From VRUE01 sp963732225 (GTDB lineage Bacteria > Actinomycetota > Thermoleophilia > Solirubrobacterales > 70-9): DNA of 64,000 bases. Position numbers and translations under genes: made by a program. Where the stretch lies: contig CAVSYR010000002.1 of assembly GCA_963732225.1 (NCBI GenBank), forward strand, positions 806,001 through 870,000. The letters are read 5' to 3'. Positions 7,634 to 16,225 of this stretch are shown in pieces (position 1 is the first letter of the stretch; each line of letters starts with the position of its first letter). The notes beneath the pieces are model-generated. The model was not told the DNA's origin and made no database searches. It worked only from the letters and a program-made list of their open reading frames with translations.

Positions 7634-8764
7634 TTGAACCGAGTTCGCATGCTTTCCGTTTTCGTCGCGCTGGTAGCGCTGAGCGCAGCATTCGCCGCCT
7701 GCGGTGGCGGCAGCAGCGATGATCCCCAGACGGTTGTCGAAGAAGCGACCCTGAAAGGGATCGAAAGCGGCAAGTTGAACCTCGCGGTCGACGTCAACGT
7801 GCAGGGTGAAAAAGGCGGCAAGGTCGACGTCAGCCTCTCCGGGCCGTTCCAGAGTGAAGATGAAGCCGAATACCCCGAACTCGACCTCGCCTTCTCGTCC
7901 AAGGGCTCGCTCGGCGGCAAAGACCTGAACCGGGAAGGCGGTTTCACACTGCTCGGCAACAAGGCCTACGTGGCCTACGAAGGAACCGAGTACGAAGTCG
8001 ACTCGACCACCTTCAACTTCGTCAAGTCGATGATCAAACAACAGGGCGGGGGACAGGGCAAATCGAGCGAAATCGCCGCCTGCCAGGAAGCAGCTGGCGA
8101 ACTCGAAATCTCCGACTTCGTCGAAAACCTGAAGAGTGACGGCAGCGCCGAGGTCGGCGGCACGAGCACGACCAAGGTCAGCGGCGATCTCGACGCCACC
8201 GCCGCGGTCGAAGCTTTCAGCACGCTGATCGAAGACCCCAAGTGCAGCGAACAGCTGAGCGCGGCCGGCCCGCTGCCTTCGGCGGCCGAACTCGACAAAG
8301 CCAAGAGCACCGTGAAGGACTCGCTCAAGTCGGCCCACGTCGACCTCTATGTCGGCGACGACCACATCGTGCGGCGGATCACGGCGCAGGCGACGATCGA
8401 ACCGCCGAAGAGCTCCAAATCCGGAGCGAAACGCGTTGAACTGGACCTCGACCTGTCGTTGACCGGCGTCAACGAAGAACAGACGATCGCGGCACCGAGC
8501 AGCGCCAAGCCGCTCAGCGACCTCTTCCTCAAGCTCGGCATCAACCCGATCGAACTTCTCGGCGCCTTCCAGAATGCTGGCTCGGAAGGGCTTGGCGGCC
8601 TGCTCGAAGGCCTCGGTGAAGCCGGCGGCGGTGGCAGCAGCAGCGGCGGTTCGGGCGGCGGCGGTGGCAGCAACTCAGGCGGCGGTCAGCAGTCCTACTA
8701 CGAATGCCTGGGTGAAGCGCACACGCCGGTCGATATCCAGAACTGCACGGGGCTTCTCCAGTAG
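7634..8764 (+). CDS. Secreted lipoprotein, LppX/LprG-like candidate
   Basis: The 376-residue protein has a classic lipoprotein signal: basic start, hydrophobic core and lipobox LSAAFAAC with Cys23 as the lipidated residue, followed by a GGGSSDD linker. The middle reads as beta-rich (KLNLAVDVNVQGEKGGKVDVSLSG, KAYVAYEGTEYEVDS), as in LppX/LprAFG lipid carriers, but this assignment is tentative. The C-terminus has a Gly/Ser-rich tract and then a short Cys-containing tail (YECLGEAHTPVDIQNCTG). The TTG start is supported by AGGAGG at 7619-7624, nine bases upstream. Of 32 Glu codons, 30 are GAA, unlike the GAG-rich cytosolic genes around it. Confidence 0.85.
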   Translation: MNRVRMLSVFVALVALSAAFAACGGGSSDDPQTVVEEATLKGIESGKLNLAVDVNVQGEKGGKVDVSLSGPFQSEDEAEYPELDLAFSSKGSLGGKDLNREGGFTLLGNKAYVAYEGTEYEVDSTTFNFVKSMIKQQGGGQGKSSEIAACQEAAGELEISDFVENLKSDGSAEVGGTSTTKVSGDLDATAAVEAFSTLIEDPKCSEQLSAAGPLPSAAELDKAKSTVKDSLKSAHVDLYVGDDHIVRRITAQATIEPPKSSKSGAKRVELDLDLSLTGVNEEQTIAAPSSAKPLSDLFLKLGINPIELLGAFQNAGSEGLGGLLEGLGEAGGGGSSSGGSGGGGGSNSGGGQQSYYECLGEAHTPVDIQNCTGLLQ

Positions 8765-8826
8765 TCGCCTTCCTCCGCACTCCATATGGCTGGCCCTATC
8801 TGCTGACGCCGCTGATCCCGCTGGCG

Positions 8827-9861
8827 GTGGTGCTGGATATCGCCGGCGCCGCCGCCGGGGCGGTCTTCGCCACCGCGGCACTGGGGATCATTCCGACGGC
8901 CGCCCTGATGGGTCGTGCCACCGAGGAGCTGGCGGCGCGCTCGGGCCCCGGCATCGGCGGCCTGCTCAACGTCACCTTCGGCAACGCGCCGGAGTTGATC
9001 ATCGCCCTCTTCGCCCTCGGCAAGGGGCTGCAGGAGGTGGTCAAGGCCTCGATCATCGGCTCGATCATCGGCAACATCCTGCTCGTGCTCGGCGCCGCGA
9101 TGCTCTTCGGCGGCATCGGTCGCGAGAAACAGACCTTCAGCCGCACCGGCGCCAGCGTGCAGACCTCGATGCTGTTGCTGGCGGCGGCGGCGCTGCTGAT
9201 GCCGGCGATCTTCGAGCTGGTCGACGGCAAGGGCCTGCCCCTGCCGGGGGCGGAACTGGTCGACTACGGCTCAACCGCCGAGCACCTCTCGCTGTTGGTG
9301 GCGATCGTGCTGATCTTCACCTACGTCGCCGGCCTCTTCTTCTCGCTGAAGACCCACCGCGAGCTCTTCAACCCCGACTATGGCGATGAGGACAGCTGGG
9401 GCTGGTCGGTGCGCAAATCGGTCCTCGTGCTCGCCGGCGCCGGGATCCTGGTCGGCGTCATGTCGGAGGTCCTGGTCGGCTCGATCGAGGAAGCCTCACA
9501 CGCGGTCGGCCTCTCCGAGTTCTTCATCGGCGTGATCGTCGTCGCCATCGTCGGCAACGCCGCCGAGCACTGGGTCGCGGTCCTGGTCGCGATGAAGAAC
9601 AAGATGGACCTCTCGGTCAACATCGCGATCGGCTCCAGCGCCCAGGTCGCGCTCTTCGTCGCCCCGGTGCTCGTGCTCGCCTCCTTCTTCATCGGCCCGC
9701 ACCCGCTCGCCCTCGTCTTCAACGGCTTCGAGCTCGGTGCGATCCTGCTCGCCGTGCTGATCGCCAATTACGTCACCCAAGATGGCGAGTCAACCTGGTT
9801 CGAGGGCGTGCAACTGCTTGCGGTGTACGTCGTCTTCGGCATTGCCTTCTATTACGCCTGA
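8827..9861 (+). CDS. Calcium/proton exchanger, CaxA family (start uncertain)
   Basis: This is an 11-helix type cation antiporter. Both family repeats are visible: GNAPELIIALFALGKGLQEVVKASIIGSIIGN in the first half and GNAAEHWVAVLVAMKNKMDLSVNIAIGSSAQVAL in the second, with the acidic GN(A)PE / GNAAE residues that bind Ca2+. The first canonical start in frame is GTG 8827, but the open frame continues upstream to 8716 and encodes a plausible first helix (PYLLTPLIPLAVV) with no ATG, GTG or TTG; the true start may be a CTG such as 8803 or the N-terminus is short. It is followed by a second exchanger gene 22 bases downstream. Confidence 0.88.
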   Translation: MVLDIAGAAAGAVFATAALGIIPTAALMGRATEELAARSGPGIGGLLNVTFGNAPELIIALFALGKGLQEVVKASIIGSIIGNILLVLGAAMLFGGIGREKQTFSRTGASVQTSMLLLAAAALLMPAIFELVDGKGLPLPGAELVDYGSTAEHLSLLVAIVLIFTYVAGLFFSLKTHRELFNPDYGDEDSWGWSVRKSVLVLAGAGILVGVMSEVLVGSIEEASHAVGLSEFFIGVIVVAIVGNAAEHWVAVLVAMKNKMDLSVNIAIGSSAQVALFVAPVLVLASFFIGPHPLALVFNGFELGAILLAVLIANYVTQDGESTWFEGVQLLAVYVVFGIAFYYA

Positions 9862-9883
9862 GTAGGGGGGATAGCCTGCGGCG

Positions 9884-10885
9884 ATGGACGTCGTACTCCT
9901 GATCACTAGCTTTGCGGTGATCCTCTGCGGGGCGTTGCTGTTCACCAATGCGGTCGAGTGGATCGGGCACCGGCTTGGGCTCGGTGAGGGGGCGGTCGGC
10001 AGTCTTCTGGCTGCGGTTGGCACGGCGATGCCGGAGACGCTGATCGCGATCGTCGCCCTGCTTGACGCCACCCCCGGTGCGGAACAGGTAGCGATTGGAG
10101 CGATCGTCGGCGCCCCTTTTCTGCTTGCCACGCTGGCGATGGGGTTGGTCGGCCTCTTCGCCTACCTCTACCGCGATCGCCGCGAGCAGGGAGTCGAGCT
10201 AAGGGCGCACCGGCCGACGCTCGAGCGCGACCTGATCTTCTTCCTTTGCTTCTTCGCCCTCGCCCTGGCGCTGGCCTGGGGGGCACCGCCCCTCCTGCGG
10301 ATCCCGGTCGGGATCGCGATGCTGCTCGCCTACCCGCTCTACGTCCGCCGCACCCTGCGCGGCGCCGGAGCGGCTCAGGCCGAGGAGACGCTGCAGCCGC
10401 TGCTCTTCGAGCGCCGCCCGGAGCACAGCCGCGACCCCGCCCTGGGCCTCTGCGTGATCCAGCTTCTGGTCGGCCTCGGCGCGATGGTCGGTGGCGCCCA
10501 CCTCTTCGTCGAACACCTGCTGGCCATCGCCGAGAGCCTCGGCGTCGAGGCGGTCGTCCTGGCCCTCGTCCTCGCTCCGCTGGCAACCGAGCTGCCGGAG
10601 AAGGTCAACAGCTTCTTCTGGATGCGTGACGGCAAGGACTCGCTGGCGCTCGGCAACATCAGCGGCGCGATGGTTTTCCAGTCGACGATCCCGGTCGGGA
10701 TCGGCCTCCTCTTCACCGACTGGCAGCTGAGCACCAACGCGGCGATCTCGGTCGCCCTCGGCCTCGCCGGCGGGCTGCTCGCCTACGAGGCCCTGCACCG
10801 CCGCGGCCGCTTCGAGCTGCCCGCCGTGGTCGGCTGGTTCGGCCTCTACACCAGCTTCATCGTGGTGGTCGCGCTAAGCGCCTAA
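9884..10885 (+). CDS. Sodium/calcium exchanger family membrane protein
   Basis: The 333-residue protein has two Na/Ca-exchanger membrane modules. The alpha repeats are AVGTAMPETLIAIVALLD in the first half and LAPLATELPEKVNSFFWMRDGKDSLALGNISGAMVFQ in the second. It follows CaxA by 22 bases, so two different cation antiporters are probably made together. TAGCCT (9872-9877) lies 6 bases before the ATG, so the gene may also have its own leaderless promoter. Direction of transport and ion preference cannot be read directly. Confidence 0.88.
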   Translation: MDVVLLITSFAVILCGALLFTNAVEWIGHRLGLGEGAVGSLLAAVGTAMPETLIAIVALLDATPGAEQVAIGAIVGAPFLLATLAMGLVGLFAYLYRDRREQGVELRAHRPTLERDLIFFLCFFALALALAWGAPPLLRIPVGIAMLLAYPLYVRRTLRGAGAAQAEETLQPLLFERRPEHSRDPALGLCVIQLLVGLGAMVGGAHLFVEHLLAIAESLGVEAVVLALVLAPLATELPEKVNSFFWMRDGKDSLALGNISGAMVFQSTIPVGIGLLFTDWQLSTNAAISVALGLAGGLLAYEALHRRGRFELPAVVGWFGLYTSFIVVVALSA

Positions 10886-10961
10886 GCGTTCCTGGCAAGG
10901 ACGCAGGGAGCGTGGCGTGCTTTGCACGCGAGCGACCGAGGACGCCGCCAGGGGCGCTTAG
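10882..10961. repeat. Long extragenic hairpin between convergent exchanger and bcp genes
   Basis: CTAAGCG (10882-10888) and CCTGGC (10891-10896) pair with GCCAGG (10947-10952) and CGCTTAG (10955-10961); the apex is GCGTGC-TTT-GCACGC (10915-10929). The outer arms contain the TAA stop codons of both convergent genes. Inside are two direct GGACGC words. It could serve as a two-way terminator, and it resembles the elements at 32538-32630 and 58723-58848. Confidence 0.7.
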
Positions 10962-11419
10962 AGCTCGGAAAGGGCTTTGAGCACGACGTCGTCGTGCGAT
11001 TTTGGCGAGACCTTGGGGAAGACCTTGGCGATCTTGCCCTTCGGGTCGATGATGAATGTCGCCCGCTGCACGCCCATGTACTTCTTGCCGTACATCGACT
11101 TCTCGACCCAGGTGCCGTACTTCTCGGCGACGGCGTGGTCGGCGTCGGCGAGCAGGGTGAAGTCGAGGTCGAATTTGCTGGCGAACTTTCCCACCGCCTC
11201 CACCTCGTCGGGGGAGATGCCGATCACGCGTGCGCCCGCCGCCTTGTACTCAGCGCTGCGATCGCGCACGCTGCAAGCTTGGGTTGTGCAGCCAGGGGTG
11301 TCAGCCCGCGGGTAAAAGTAGAGAACGACCGTCTCGCCTTTGAGCTCCGAGAGCCTGACCTTCTCGCCGCTCTGATCGGGCAGGGTGAAGCTGGGGGCTT
11401 TATCGCCGGCTTCCAGCAT
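10958..11419 (-). CDS. bcp: Thiol peroxidase, Bcp-type peroxiredoxin
   Basis: The 153-residue enzyme reduces hydroperoxides using thioredoxin. It has the peroxiredoxin motif YFYPRADTPGCTTQACSVRD with peroxidatic Cys44 and the second Cys49 five residues later, the spacing of E. coli Bcp, and the conserved Arg in the VQRATFIID region. Length is normal. It directly abuts the stop of an upstream acidic hypothetical gene (TAG then ATG with no gap), so it is the last gene of a three-gene operon starting at 12249. Confidence 0.95.
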   Translation of the reverse strand: MLEAGDKAPSFTLPDQSGEKVRLSELKGETVVLYFYPRADTPGCTTQACSVRDRSAEYKAAGARVIGISPDEVEAVGKFASKFDLDFTLLADADHAVAEKYGTWVEKSMYGKKYMGVQRATFIIDPKGKIAKVFPKVSPKSHDDVVLKALSEL

Positions 11420-11767
11420 CTACTCGTCGGGATCCTCGCGGCCAGGGTCCTGGCCGTCCTCGTCCGCGTCGAGCTCGTCGTCGCCCTGCTCCAGCGCGGT
11501 CTCGGAGACCGAGCCGGTCGAGCCGGGGTGGTAGCTGGTCTGGAAGCTCTCCAGGACGCGGTCGCGGCTGTCTTCGTCGACCGGCACCTCGTCGGAGATC
11601 CGCACCCAGTCGGCGCCCTCGTAGGCCTCCATGTTGAAGACCTCCTGGTCGAGCGAGGTCGAGTCGTCGACGACGACCAGCACCTCGGTCTGCGGGTTGA
11701 AGTAGGTCCCGGGCTGCATCAGCAGCTCCTCGACCTCGTAGAGGTTCTCCTCGGCGGCTCCGGCCAT
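11420..11767 (-). CDS. Acidic hypothetical protein, 115 residues
   Basis: This is a small soluble protein with no signal peptide or membrane helix. The N-terminal two thirds looks folded (YEVEELLMQPGTYFNPQTEVLVVVDDSTSLDQEVFNMEAYEGADWVRISDEVPVDED) and the last 30 residues are a disordered acidic tail (DDELDADEDGQDPGREDPDE). I do not recognise a named family. Its start overlaps the stop of the upstream gene by one base (TGATG) and its stop touches the bcp start, so the three genes are almost certainly co-translated. Confidence 0.75.
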   Translation of the reverse strand: MAGAAEENLYEVEELLMQPGTYFNPQTEVLVVVDDSTSLDQEVFNMEAYEGADWVRISDEVPVDEDSRDRVLESFQTSYHPGSTGSVSETALEQGDDELDADEDGQDPGREDPDE

Positions 11768-12249
11768 CAGCTGCCCAATCCTATGAAATCCGCCACCTGT
11801 CGCTCTACCTCGGCCTCGACGTCGAGCGGCTCCTCGCCGCGGCGCATGCGCCGTTCGTTGCGGGCGATCACCAGATCGCGGACTTCGGCGCGCAGTTTCT
11901 CATCGAGGTTGCGCTTGCCCTGGTTGCCGCTCAACTCGGTGTCGAGCAGCGCCGCCATCTCGGCCTCGACGTCGAGCGGCTCCTCGCCGCGCTGTAAACG
12001 CCGGTAGGACTTCGCCTCCAGCATCTGCCGCGCCTCGGCGGCTTGGATCGCCAGATCGATCTCGGGAGACGGCTGGGCCAAGCGCGGTGGCGGCATCGAC
12101 TGCATGACGCCAAAGCGACCCTTGCCGAGCTCTTTCCAGGCAGGCCCCGAGCGGATGAAGCTGAAAGCTGCCACGGGCAGGACGAGGAGCGTTATTGCGG
12201 CCAGTAGGTAGCCGCTCTGCAAGTAGGTCAATCCCATCGGGCAGACCAT
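11767..12249 (-). CDS. Membrane-anchored protein with duplicated RGEEPLDVEAE motif
   Basis: The 160-residue protein has one N-terminal helix (about residues 10-30, YLLAAITLLVLPVAAFSFI) and then a charged cytoplasmic part. A 12-residue motif occurs twice, as RLQRGEEPLDVEAEMAALLD and RMRRGEEPLDVEAEVERQV, about 45 residues apart and each after an amphipathic helix. Function is unknown. The ATG at 12249 is supported by TACCCT (complement of 12257-12262) seven bases upstream, suggesting a leaderless start; MGL five residues in is the alternative. First gene of the operon leading to bcp. Confidence 0.78.
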   Translation of the reverse strand: MVCPMGLTYLQSGYLLAAITLLVLPVAAFSFIRSGPAWKELGKGRFGVMQSMPPPRLAQPSPEIDLAIQAAEARQMLEAKSYRRLQRGEEPLDVEAEMAALLDTELSGNQGKRNLDEKLRAEVRDLVIARNERRMRRGEEPLDVEAEVERQVADFIGLGS

Positions 12250-12290
12250 CGCCTCAAGGGTAGGGCTATTGCTCTGGCGCCGCTATCCGG

Positions 12291-12322
12291 TACCCTTTTG
12301 CCTTGGTTGACTGACCAGTCAA
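12291..12322 (+). promoter_or_regulatory. Promoter and palindromic operator of the acyl-CoA dehydrogenase gene
   Basis: TTGACTG-AC-CAGTCAA (12307-12322) is a perfect 7-base inverted repeat. A -10-like TACCCT (12291-12296) lies just upstream, so the palindrome covers the expected transcription start, a position suited to a repressor. Palindromes of this type are bound by TetR-family regulators of fatty-acid genes. The site before the P450 (28915-28930) matches it at 13 of 16 positions. Confidence 0.6.
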
Positions 12323-12393
12323 TCGGTGGTCGTCGCCCCGTGGCGAGGCCGCATCAGAAGGCTTACGCAACGAGATTAAGGAGCCCCCGACCA

Positions 12394-13626
12394 GTGGTTG
12401 ACTTCACCCTTACCGACGAGCAGAAAGACCTGCGCGAGCTCGCGCACAGCTTTGCCGAGAAAGAGATGCGCAGGGTCGCCTGGGAGTACGACAAGGACGG
12501 CACTTGGCCCCAGGACATCATCGACATGGCCTGGGAGGTCGGGTTGATGAACACCCACATCCCCGAGGCCTACGGCGGTCCCGGCCTCGACTACCTCTCC
12601 GGCTGCCTGATCGAGGAGGAGATGGGCTGGGGTTGCTCGGGCATCGGCACCACGCTGATGGCCAACGGCCTCGCCTCGGCGCCGATCACCCTCGGCGGTT
12701 CCGAGGAGACCAAGAAGAAGTACCTCGGCATGCTGACCGAGGACAAGAAGCTCGCTTCTTTCTGCCTGACCGAGCCCGACGCCGGGTCCGACGTCAGCGG
12801 GATGAAGACCAAGGCCGTGAAGAAGGGCGACAAGTACGTCATCAGCGGCTCCAAGTGCTTCATCACCAACGGCACTTACGCCGACTACTTCACCGTCTAC
12901 GCCAAGACCGATCCCGAGGCTGGACATCGCGGGATCAGCGCCTTCGTCGTCGATGCCGACCTCCCCGGGGTCAGCGTCGACAAGAAGGAGGACAAGATGG
13001 GCCAGCGGGCATCCAACACCGCGACCATCTCCTTCGATGAAGTCGAGATTCCGGCCGAGAACCTGATCGGCGAGGAAAACAAGGGCTTCAAGCTGGCGAT
13101 GATGACCCTCGACCGCACCCGCCCCGGTGTCTCGGCGATGGCCGTCGGCATCGGCCGTGCGGCGCTCGAGTACGCCACCGACTACTCCAAGGAAAGGGTC
13201 CAGTTCGGCGTGCCGATCGCGATGCACCAGGCGATCCAGTTCATGATCGCCGACATGGCGACCAAGGTCGAGGCCGGCCGCCTGCTGGTCTGGAACTCGG
13301 CCGTCATGCTCGACCAGGGCATGCGCAACAGCAAGGTCTCCTCGATGGCCAAGCGCTTCGCCGCCGACTCGGCGATGGAGATCGCTGTCGACGCCGTGCA
13401 GGTCTACGGCGGCTACGGCTTCATCAAGGAGTACCCGGTGGAGAAGCTGATGCGCGACGCCAAGATCATGCAGCTCTACGAGGGGACCAGCCAGATCCAG
13501 CGCCTGGTGATCGCCAAAGAAGTGCTGCTGCCGCGCGCTGTCGGGGAGCCCACGCCCGAGGCCGAGGCAAATGCCGCCAAGGCGTCCGAGGACAGCCAGT
13601 CCGAGCAGGCTGCCGCCACGGTCTAG
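12394..13626 (+). CDS. Acyl-CoA dehydrogenase
   Basis: This 410-residue flavoprotein carries out the first step of beta-oxidation, making a trans-2-enoyl-CoA and passing electrons to ETF. Family motifs are LTEPDAGSDVSGMKTKA (FAD/substrate binding), the FITNG segment, and the C-terminal QVYGGYGFIKEYPVEKLMRDAKIMQLYEGTSQIQRLVIAKE, which contains the usual catalytic Glu in YEGT. A 30-residue Ala/Glu-rich tail is extra. GTG 12394 is preferred because AAGGAG (12378-12383) lies 10 bases upstream; an in-frame start at 12298 lies within the promoter. The leader carries a palindromic operator. Chain-length preference is not clear. Confidence 0.95.
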   Translation: MVDFTLTDEQKDLRELAHSFAEKEMRRVAWEYDKDGTWPQDIIDMAWEVGLMNTHIPEAYGGPGLDYLSGCLIEEEMGWGCSGIGTTLMANGLASAPITLGGSEETKKKYLGMLTEDKKLASFCLTEPDAGSDVSGMKTKAVKKGDKYVISGSKCFITNGTYADYFTVYAKTDPEAGHRGISAFVVDADLPGVSVDKKEDKMGQRASNTATISFDEVEIPAENLIGEENKGFKLAMMTLDRTRPGVSAMAVGIGRAALEYATDYSKERVQFGVPIAMHQAIQFMIADMATKVEAGRLLVWNSAVMLDQGMRNSKVSSMAKRFAADSAMEIAVDAVQVYGGYGFIKEYPVEKLMRDAKIMQLYEGTSQIQRLVIAKEVLLPRAVGEPTPEAEANAAKASEDSQSEQAAATV

Positions 13627-13661
13627 TCGCACCACGTCACTTAGGGCAGGGGCCCTATGCC

Positions 13662-13699
13662 AAGAGCCGCCGGGCATGTTCTGCCGGCGGCTCTTTTTT
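13662..13699 (+). terminator. Rho-independent terminator after the acyl-CoA dehydrogenase
   Basis: A perfect 12-base stem, AAGAGCCGCCGG (13662-13673) with CCGGCGGCTCTT (13684-13695), encloses a 10-base loop and is followed by six T. It lies 36 bases after the stop. Confidence 0.9.
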
Positions 13700-13755
13700 C
13701 TGGCGTGCTACGGCGTTTATGGTGAGTCTCTGGTGTTCAATGGGAGGGGGTCTCA

Positions 13756-14343
13756 GTGGCGGAGAAAAGTGGGATCGATCGCAGGCTGATTCGGATTGCC
13801 TCCGATCCGGTCCGGCTGCAGGCGCTCAACTTGCTCAACGAACGCTCGGCCGGGGCCAGCGAGGTGGCTGCGAAGCTTGAGGTGAGCCGCAGCACTGCCG
13901 GGCGCCACCTCGATGCGATGCGCGAGGAAGGCCTGATCGAGGTGGTGGGGGAGGTGCTGACGAAAGGGGCGGTCGAGCCGCGCTACCGGGCGCTGATTCG
14001 CACCCTCTGGGACGAGGAGGAGTGGGCGACCTTCAACGAAGAAGAACAGAAGCGGTTGACTGGTTGGATCGTCGACCTGATCCACGCCGATGCCCGCGAA
14101 GCCGTCGACGAGGGCACCTATAGCCGGCGCTCGGATGCTCACGCCAGCCGTACCACCCCGATGGTCGACGAACAGGGCTGGAAGGAACTGTGCGGCATCC
14201 TCGACGACGCCCTGCGTGCGATCTTCGCGGTCGAAGCCTCGAGTGCCGAGCGCCTTGCCGAGAGTGGCGAAAGCGGCTTCCGGGCGCTAGCAGCGATGCT
14301 CTGCTGTGAGATGCCGCCGCTCGAGCCCGGCGCGGCGCGCTAG
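13756..14343 (+). CDS. Winged-helix (ArsR-like) transcriptional regulator
   Basis: The 195-residue protein has an N-terminal winged-helix domain (residues about 8-65): IASDPVRLQALNLLNERSAGASEVAAKLEVSRSTAGRHLDAMREEGLIEVV. The C-terminal two thirds is mostly helical and resembles the effector part of actinobacterial regulators with a padded HTH_20-type domain. No metal-binding Cys pairs are evident. A good purine-rich site (GGAGGGGG) precedes the GTG. Its stop overlaps the typA stop by four bases on the opposite strand. Its targets are unknown; the neighbouring acyl-CoA dehydrogenase is separated from it by a terminator. Confidence 0.8.
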   Translation: MAEKSGIDRRLIRIASDPVRLQALNLLNERSAGASEVAAKLEVSRSTAGRHLDAMREEGLIEVVGEVLTKGAVEPRYRALIRTLWDEEEWATFNEEEQKRLTGWIVDLIHADAREAVDEGTYSRRSDAHASRTTPMVDEQGWKELCGILDDALRAIFAVEASSAERLAESGESGFRALAAMLCCEMPPLEPGAAR

Positions 14344-16166
14344 GCCCGGCTGCCCGAGCGGGCGGCCTTCTGGCGTTTCAGCTTGTCGAGTTCGACCTTG
14401 CGCAGCCGCACTGACTCCGGCGTCACTTCGACGCACTCGTCCTCGCGCAGGAACTCGACCGCGGCTTCCAAGGAGAGGCGTGTGGGCGGCGCCATCCGCT
14501 CCAGCACGTCGGCGGCGGCGGCGCGCATGTTGGTCTGCTGCTTTTCCTTGGTGGCGTTGACGTCCATGTCCTCGGCGCGGGCGTTCTCGCCGATGATCAT
14601 GCCCTCGTAGACCTCCTCGCCGGGGCCGATGAAGAGCGTGCCGCGGTCCTGGATACCGATCAGGGCGTAGCCGGCGCTCTTGCCGCGGCGGTCGGCGACG
14701 ATCGAGCCGGTCGGGCGCAGGCGCAACTCGCCCGCCCAGCGCCCCCAGTCCTCGAAGACGTGGTGCATGACACCGGTGCCGCGGGTCTCGGTGAGGAACT
14801 CGGTCCGGAAGCCGATCAGACCGCGCGCCGGCACCAGATATTCCATCCGCACCCAGCCGGTGTCGTGGTTGGCCATCTGCTCCAAACGGCCCTTGCGACC
14901 CGCCAGCAGCTGAGTAATCGTGCCGACGTGCTCCTCGGGGGCGTCGATCGAGAGCCGCTCGATCGGCTCGTGCAGCTTGCCGTCGATCTCCTGCGTCAGC
15001 ACGCGGGGCTGCCCAGCGGTCAACTCGAACCCCTCGCGCCGCATCAGCTCGAGCAGGATGACCAGCTGTAGCTCGCCGCGGCCCTGCACCTCCCAGGCAT
15101 CGGGGCGCTCGGTGTCGTTGACTCGGATCGAGACGTTGCCGATCAGCTCGGCGTCGAGCCGGTCGCGGACCTGGCGGGCGGTTAGCTTGCTGCCCTCGGT
15201 GCCGGCGAGGGGGGAGGTGTTGATCCCGAGCACGATCGAGAGCGAGGGCTCATCGACGGTGATCACGGGCAGCGGCCGCGGGTCGGCCGGGTCGGCCAGG
15301 GTCTCGCCGATCGTGATCTCTTCCATCCCGGCGACGGCGATGATCTCGCCCGGCCCGGCCTCCTCGGCGGGGACTCGCTCCAGCGCCTCGGTGATGTAGA
15401 GCTCGGAGACGGTTGCCCGCTCGACCGATCCATCGGCCCGGCACCAGGCGACCTGCTGGCCGGAGCGGATCGTGCCGTTGTGAACGCGGCAGAGCGCCAA
15501 CCGGCCGACGTAGGGAGAGGCGTCGAGGTTGGTCACGTGCGCCTGCAGCGGGTGGTCGGGGTCGTACTCGGGGGCCGGGATCTTCTCCAGCATCAGGTCC
15601 ATCAGCGGCGCCAGATCGCTGCCCTCGACGCCCTCTTCGAGTGCGGCCCAGCCGGCCTTGGCATTGGTGTAGACGATCGGGAAGTCGATCTGCTCGGAGT
15701 CGGCATCGAGGTCGATGAAGAGCTCGTAGACCTCGTTGACGACCTCGGAAATGCGGGCGTCGGGCCGGTCGACCTTGTTGACGACGAGGATTACCGGCAG
15801 CTTTGCCTCCAGCGCCTTGCGCAGGACGAAGCGGGTCTGGGGCAGGGGACCCTCGGAGGCGTCGACCAGTAGCAGCACGCCGTCGACCATCGTCAGCCCG
15901 CGCTCGACCTCGCCGCCGAAGTCAGCGTGGCCGGGGGTGTCGACGATGTTGAGCTTCACCCCGTTGTAGTTGACCGCCGTGTTCTTGGCCAGGATCGTGA
16001 TGCCCTTCTCACGCTCGAGGTCCATCGAGTCCATCACCCGCTCGGCCACGTCCTGGCCCTTGCGGAAGGCGCCGGACTGCCAGAGCATCGCGTCGACCAG
16101 CGTCGTCTTGCCGTGGTCGACGTGGGCGACGATTGCGATATTCCTCAGATCGTTTCGAGTAGTCAT
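14340..16166 (-). CDS. typA: Ribosome-associated GTPase TypA/BipA
   Basis: The 608-residue translational GTPase carries G1 AHVDHGKTT, G3 DTPGHADFGGEVER and G4 NKVDRPDAR, followed by EF-G-like domains and the BipA-specific C-terminus (LTETRGTGVMHHVFEDW, GQRGELQ-like AWEVQGRGELQL). It binds ribosomes under stress or cold and helps 50S assembly. The ATG lacks a clear Shine-Dalgarno. It lies just downstream of the cold-shock gene, separated by a strong terminator, which is interesting because both relate to low-temperature growth. Confidence 0.97.
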   Translation of the reverse strand: MTTRNDLRNIAIVAHVDHGKTTLVDAMLWQSGAFRKGQDVAERVMDSMDLEREKGITILAKNTAVNYNGVKLNIVDTPGHADFGGEVERGLTMVDGVLLLVDASEGPLPQTRFVLRKALEAKLPVILVVNKVDRPDARISEVVNEVYELFIDLDADSEQIDFPIVYTNAKAGWAALEEGVEGSDLAPLMDLMLEKIPAPEYDPDHPLQAHVTNLDASPYVGRLALCRVHNGTIRSGQQVAWCRADGSVERATVSELYITEALERVPAEEAGPGEIIAVAGMEEITIGETLADPADPRPLPVITVDEPSLSIVLGINTSPLAGTEGSKLTARQVRDRLDAELIGNVSIRVNDTERPDAWEVQGRGELQLVILLELMRREGFELTAGQPRVLTQEIDGKLHEPIERLSIDAPEEHVGTITQLLAGRKGRLEQMANHDTGWVRMEYLVPARGLIGFRTEFLTETRGTGVMHHVFEDWGRWAGELRLRPTGSIVADRRGKSAGYALIGIQDRGTLFIGPGEEVYEGMIIGENARAEDMDVNATKEKQQTNMRAAAADVLERMAPPTRLSLEAAVEFLREDECVEVTPESVRLRKVELDKLKRQKAARSGSRA

Positions 16167-16225
16167 TGAGAGGGAAGAGGTGGGGTAGTGCAGTGCGTGA
16201 TTTGTAATTGCCTGAATCTCGTGAC

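Noticed and set aside
12376..13677. 433-codon minus frame opposite the acyl-CoA dehydrogenase
   Set aside because: Antisense shadow of a clear gene; His/Asp/Gly-rich composition typical of such frames.
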